Under the pieces are notes generated by a model, which worked only from the letters and a program-made list of their open reading frames with translations, did no database searches and had not been told where the DNA came from. A DNA stretch of 8,673 nt, from positions 1 through 8,673 of the forward strand of contig CAZBUK010000124.1 of assembly GCA_964495085.1 (NCBI GenBank), given 5' to 3'. The DNA is from CAZBUK01 sp964495085 (GTDB lineage: Bacteria > Bacteroidota > Ignavibacteria > T3Sed10-11). The translations under genes and the position numbers were made by a program. This document shows positions 7,423 to 8,673 of the stretch, piece by piece. Every line of letters starts with the position of its first letter. The first letter of the stretch is position 1.

Positions 7423-7450
7423 ATATGAGAATATGAGTATACGCTCATAT
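7423..7450. promoter_or_regulatory. ArsR-type operator with three half-sites
   Basis: ATATGAGTATACGCTCATAT at 7431-7450 is a palindrome with perfect 7-bp arms (ATATGAG/CTCATAT) and a 6-base centre, the usual size of an ArsR/SmtB operator. A third ATATGAG sits just beside it at 7423-7429. The site lies in the 73-base gap between the regulator and the membrane thioredoxin gene. A possible minus-strand -10 box TTTAAT (7418-7423) adjoins it, so a bound repressor would block that promoter. No good -35 box is visible. Confidence 0.65.
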
Positions 7451-7465
7451 AATTTGTAAAAAAAA

Positions 7466-7780
7466 TCAGCTCATCGCGAAGGTATCGAGTTTCTGTTCAA
7501 GACTCAATTTTGCTATTCCCGATACCATATCGAGAAGATCATATATCCTGTTATCGGATATCTCGTAATTTGTTCGCAATCCATCTTTCCATGACCTCAA
7601 AATGCCGCTTTTAACGAGAATTTTAAGGTGGCGCGATAGATTTGATTGTTCAAGATCGAGTGCAGGCGCGATCTCACAATTACAGTTCTTCCCGGTGCGT
7701 ATCTTTTGCAGAATCCGGATTCTGTTCGGGTGCGCTATCGCATTCAATATTTCCGCCTGAATTTCCGCCGCTGTATTCAT
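7466..7780 (-). CDS. arsR: ArsR/SmtB-family metalloregulatory repressor
   Basis: This is a 104-residue winged-helix repressor expected to act as a dimer and leave DNA when it binds its ion. The HTH_5 domain shows AIAHPNRIRILQKI (15-28), the recognition region LEQSNLSRHLKILVKSGIL (43-61) and the wing GLRTNYEIS (67-75). C33 and C35 in KNCNCEI match the ELCVCDL site of E. coli-type ArsR, where paired cysteines bind As(III) or Sb(III). That favours arsenic over the Zn/Ni/Co sites of SmtB-like members. The ATG at 7778-7780 has an AGGTGA a few bases upstream. The gene leads the redox-permease cluster and is followed by the operator-like palindrome at 7431-7450, so it most likely controls those genes. 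It may also control itself through the TGAGT/ACTCA sites upstream. Confidence 0.92.
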   Translation of the reverse strand: MNTAAEIQAEILNAIAHPNRIRILQKIRTGKNCNCEIAPALDLEQSNLSRHLKILVKSGILRSWKDGLRTNYEISDNRIYDLLDMVSGIAKLSLEQKLDTFAMS

Positions 7781-7807
7781 ACTTCACCTGTATTTTTAGT
7801 TGATTAC

Positions 7808-7876
7808 CATGAGTATCTATGTCAATTTGTGTGCCAGAAATATGCATTAATATGAGTCGGGAATATAATATACTCA
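7808..7876. promoter_or_regulatory. Probable control region of the ArsR-type gene
   Basis: Upstream of the regulator start are a TTGACA box on the minus strand (7820-7825) and repeats of the operator half-site: ATATGAG at 7850-7856, ATGAGTAT near 7809-7816, and an opposing ACTCA at 7872-7876 that pairs with TGAGT at 7853-7857. A clear -10 box at the right spacing from TTGACA is not visible, so the exact promoter is uncertain. The half-sites suggest autoregulation. Confidence 0.35.
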
Positions 7877-7919
7877 CCTCCGAATTCTCACTATTAAAAA
7901 ATCTGGGCGGCATCAGTTA

Positions 7920-7950
7920 TGCTATCGACATTTCACGCCTCCGGCGTGAG
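7920..7950. repeat. Truncated right end of the palindromic element
   Basis: TGCTATCGACATTTCACGCC followed by TCC and GGCGTGAG matches the right terminus of the elements at 8041-8236 and 8343-8537 with a few substitutions. The stem TCACGCC/GGCGTGA (7933-7939 and 7943-7949) is intact, with loop TCC instead of TAC. The remaining left part of this copy is missing; the next bases belong to the ArsR control region. The 90 bases that follow weakly resemble the spacers between the complete copies. Confidence 0.7.
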
Positions 7951-8040
7951 AAAAAATCTTAAGAATACATGCTATCTACCCGCCGAGATGGTAGAGGAAT
8001 TTACAGAATAACCCGATGACTATGCACATAGTAGAGAAAA

Positions 8041-8236
8041 TGCACGCCGTAGGCGTGCGATATTGGTAGCAAGTTCATAACAGGCAAACAACGTAGCGCC
8101 TCGGAGAGGCGGAATGTTGTTGTAGATAAGCTTGTGTATTTTATAAAACCTATGAAACAATTATTGCACCTCTACGAGGCGCCTCGATTAATGGATGTTG
8201 ATCTGCTACCAACATTTCACGCCTACGGCGTGAAAA
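8041..8236. repeat. Palindromic repeat element, complete copy 1
   Basis: The element is a mirror arrangement of four triloop hairpins. H1 is GCACGCC-GTA-GGCGTGC (8042-8058), H2 is CGCCTC-GGA-GAGGCG (8097-8111), H2' is GCACCTC-TAC-GAGGCGC (8166-8182, one A/C mismatch), and H1' is TTTCACGCC-TAC-GGCGTGAAA (8215-8235). Outer ends form imperfect terminal inverted repeats: 8041-8071 against 8204-8234 agree at 27 of 31 positions. The centre is the palindrome TTTTATAAAA (8139-8148). No coding frame is evident. It could be a MITE-like or REP/BIME-like element, or a structured RNA. Confidence 0.85.
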
Positions 8237-8342
8237 GCAATTAGAATTTTACAGTCTGTATACCAGTGGAGACGCGAAGAGAACATTGTAGGATTATCCG
8301 ATATCAACTCCCGGAACAGGCAGAGATTCTCGTAGACATAAA

Positions 8343-8537
8343 AGCACGCCGTAGGCGTGCGATATCGGTAGCAAGCATATAGTGCCCAAACACCGTAGCG
8401 CCTCAGCGAGGCGCAATGTTGTTGTAGATAAGCCTGCGTATTTTATAAAATCAATGAAACAATTATTGCACCTCTCCGAGGTGCCTCGATTAATGGATGT
8501 TGATCTGCTACCAACATTTCACGCCTACGGCGTGAAT
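8343..8537. repeat. Palindromic repeat element, complete copy 2
   Basis: This copy is about nine-tenths identical to copy 1 by eye. H1 is at 8344-8360, H2 is GCGCCTC-AGC-GAGGCGC (8398-8414), H2' is GCACCTC-TCC-GAGGTGC (8468-8484), and H1' is TTCACGCC-TAC-GGCGTGAA (8518-8536). All four stems are perfect here, and the two inner loops differ from copy 1. Terminal inverted repeats are 8343-8373 and 8506-8536. GTAG at 8395-8398 runs directly into the H2 stem, as the guide tetranucleotide does in REP sequences. Confidence 0.85.
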
Positions 8538-8636
8538 TGGAATCAGAATTATACGGTCTGAAATTCAACGGAGAGAACATTGTAGGATGAACAGATAACA
8601 ATACCCGGAACAGGCAGAGATTCTCGTAGACATAAA

Positions 8637-8673
8637 AGCACGCCGTAGGCGTGCGATATCGGTAGCAAGCATA
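8637..8673. repeat. Palindromic repeat element, left end cut by the window
   Basis: The last 37 bases repeat the left terminus of copy 2 exactly through GATATCGGTAGCAAGCATA, including the H1 hairpin (8638-8654). The rest of this copy lies outside the window. Confidence 0.85.

Larger units (their letters stand above)
8042..8673. repeat. Tandem repeat array of ~300-bp units
   Basis: The H1 hairpin recurs at 8042, 8344 and 8638, giving periods of 302 and 294 bases. Each unit is one palindromic element plus a 100-106-base spacer. The two complete spacers (8237-8342 and 8538-8636) are clearly related, sharing GAACATTGTAGGAT and CCGGAACAGGCAGAGATTCT. The array runs off the right edge of the window. 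No gene is seen from 7914 to 8673. Confidence 0.85.

Noticed and set aside
7680..7913. Minus-strand open frame of 77 codons overlapping the ArsR-type gene
   Set aside because: It overlaps the N-terminal part of a confident ArsR gene in another frame and runs through its control region. No motif is visible.
7920..8673. CRISPR array
   Set aside because: The repeats are about 195 bp and internally palindromic, and the 100-base spacers are related to each other rather than unique. No cas gene is present.

Overview
The window looks bacterial. All five confidently called protein families are bacterial, one enzyme carries an N-terminal secretion signal, and the redox genes imply a cell envelope with an oxidised outer side. 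Base composition is moderate. Most genes lack a strong Shine-Dalgarno sequence, although the small thioredoxin gene has a clear one. This, together with the intergenic triloop palindromes, gives me an impression of an environmental FCB-type or related Gram-negative lineage. No marker gene is present, so the lineage call is weak.

Every confident gene is on the minus strand, so transcription runs from high to low coordinates. From right to left there are three blocks. (1) Positions ~7914-8673 hold no gene. They contain a roughly 300-bp tandem repeat built around a ~195-bp element made of four triloop hairpins in mirror order. One truncated, one partial (cut by the window edge) and two complete copies are visible. 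(2) Positions 4887-7780 hold a five-gene locus: an ArsR-type regulator with a Cys-x-Cys site, a membrane-anchored thioredoxin-like protein, a CcdA/DsbD-type electron-transfer membrane protein, a CSC-motif permease of the ArsP/UPF0718 type, and an 80-residue cytosolic thioredoxin-like protein. A 20-bp ArsR-style palindrome lies between the regulator and the other four genes. (3) Positions 322-4476 hold two glycoside hydrolases: a secreted GH51 alpha-L-arabinofuranosidase and a GH15 glucoamylase/trehalase-type enzyme with no signal peptide.

The redox genes can be read as one pathway. The regulator senses a thiol-reactive ion, probably As(III) or an organoarsenical. CcdA moves reducing equivalents across the membrane to the anchored thioredoxin, and the permease exports the toxicant, with the small cytosolic thioredoxin as a likely partner. 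The GH51 and GH15 genes suggest use of arabinose-containing polysaccharide and of alpha-glucans or trehalose, but their compartments differ, so they need not form one pathway.

Gaps between genes hold two possible small reading frames (one Cys-rich, 2173-2340; one interrupted by a stop, 100-306), an 11-bp perfect inverted repeat upstream of the GH51 gene, and a short hairpin downstream of the redox operon. I saw no rRNA, tRNA, CRISPR array, insertion sequence with transposase, or replication origin.
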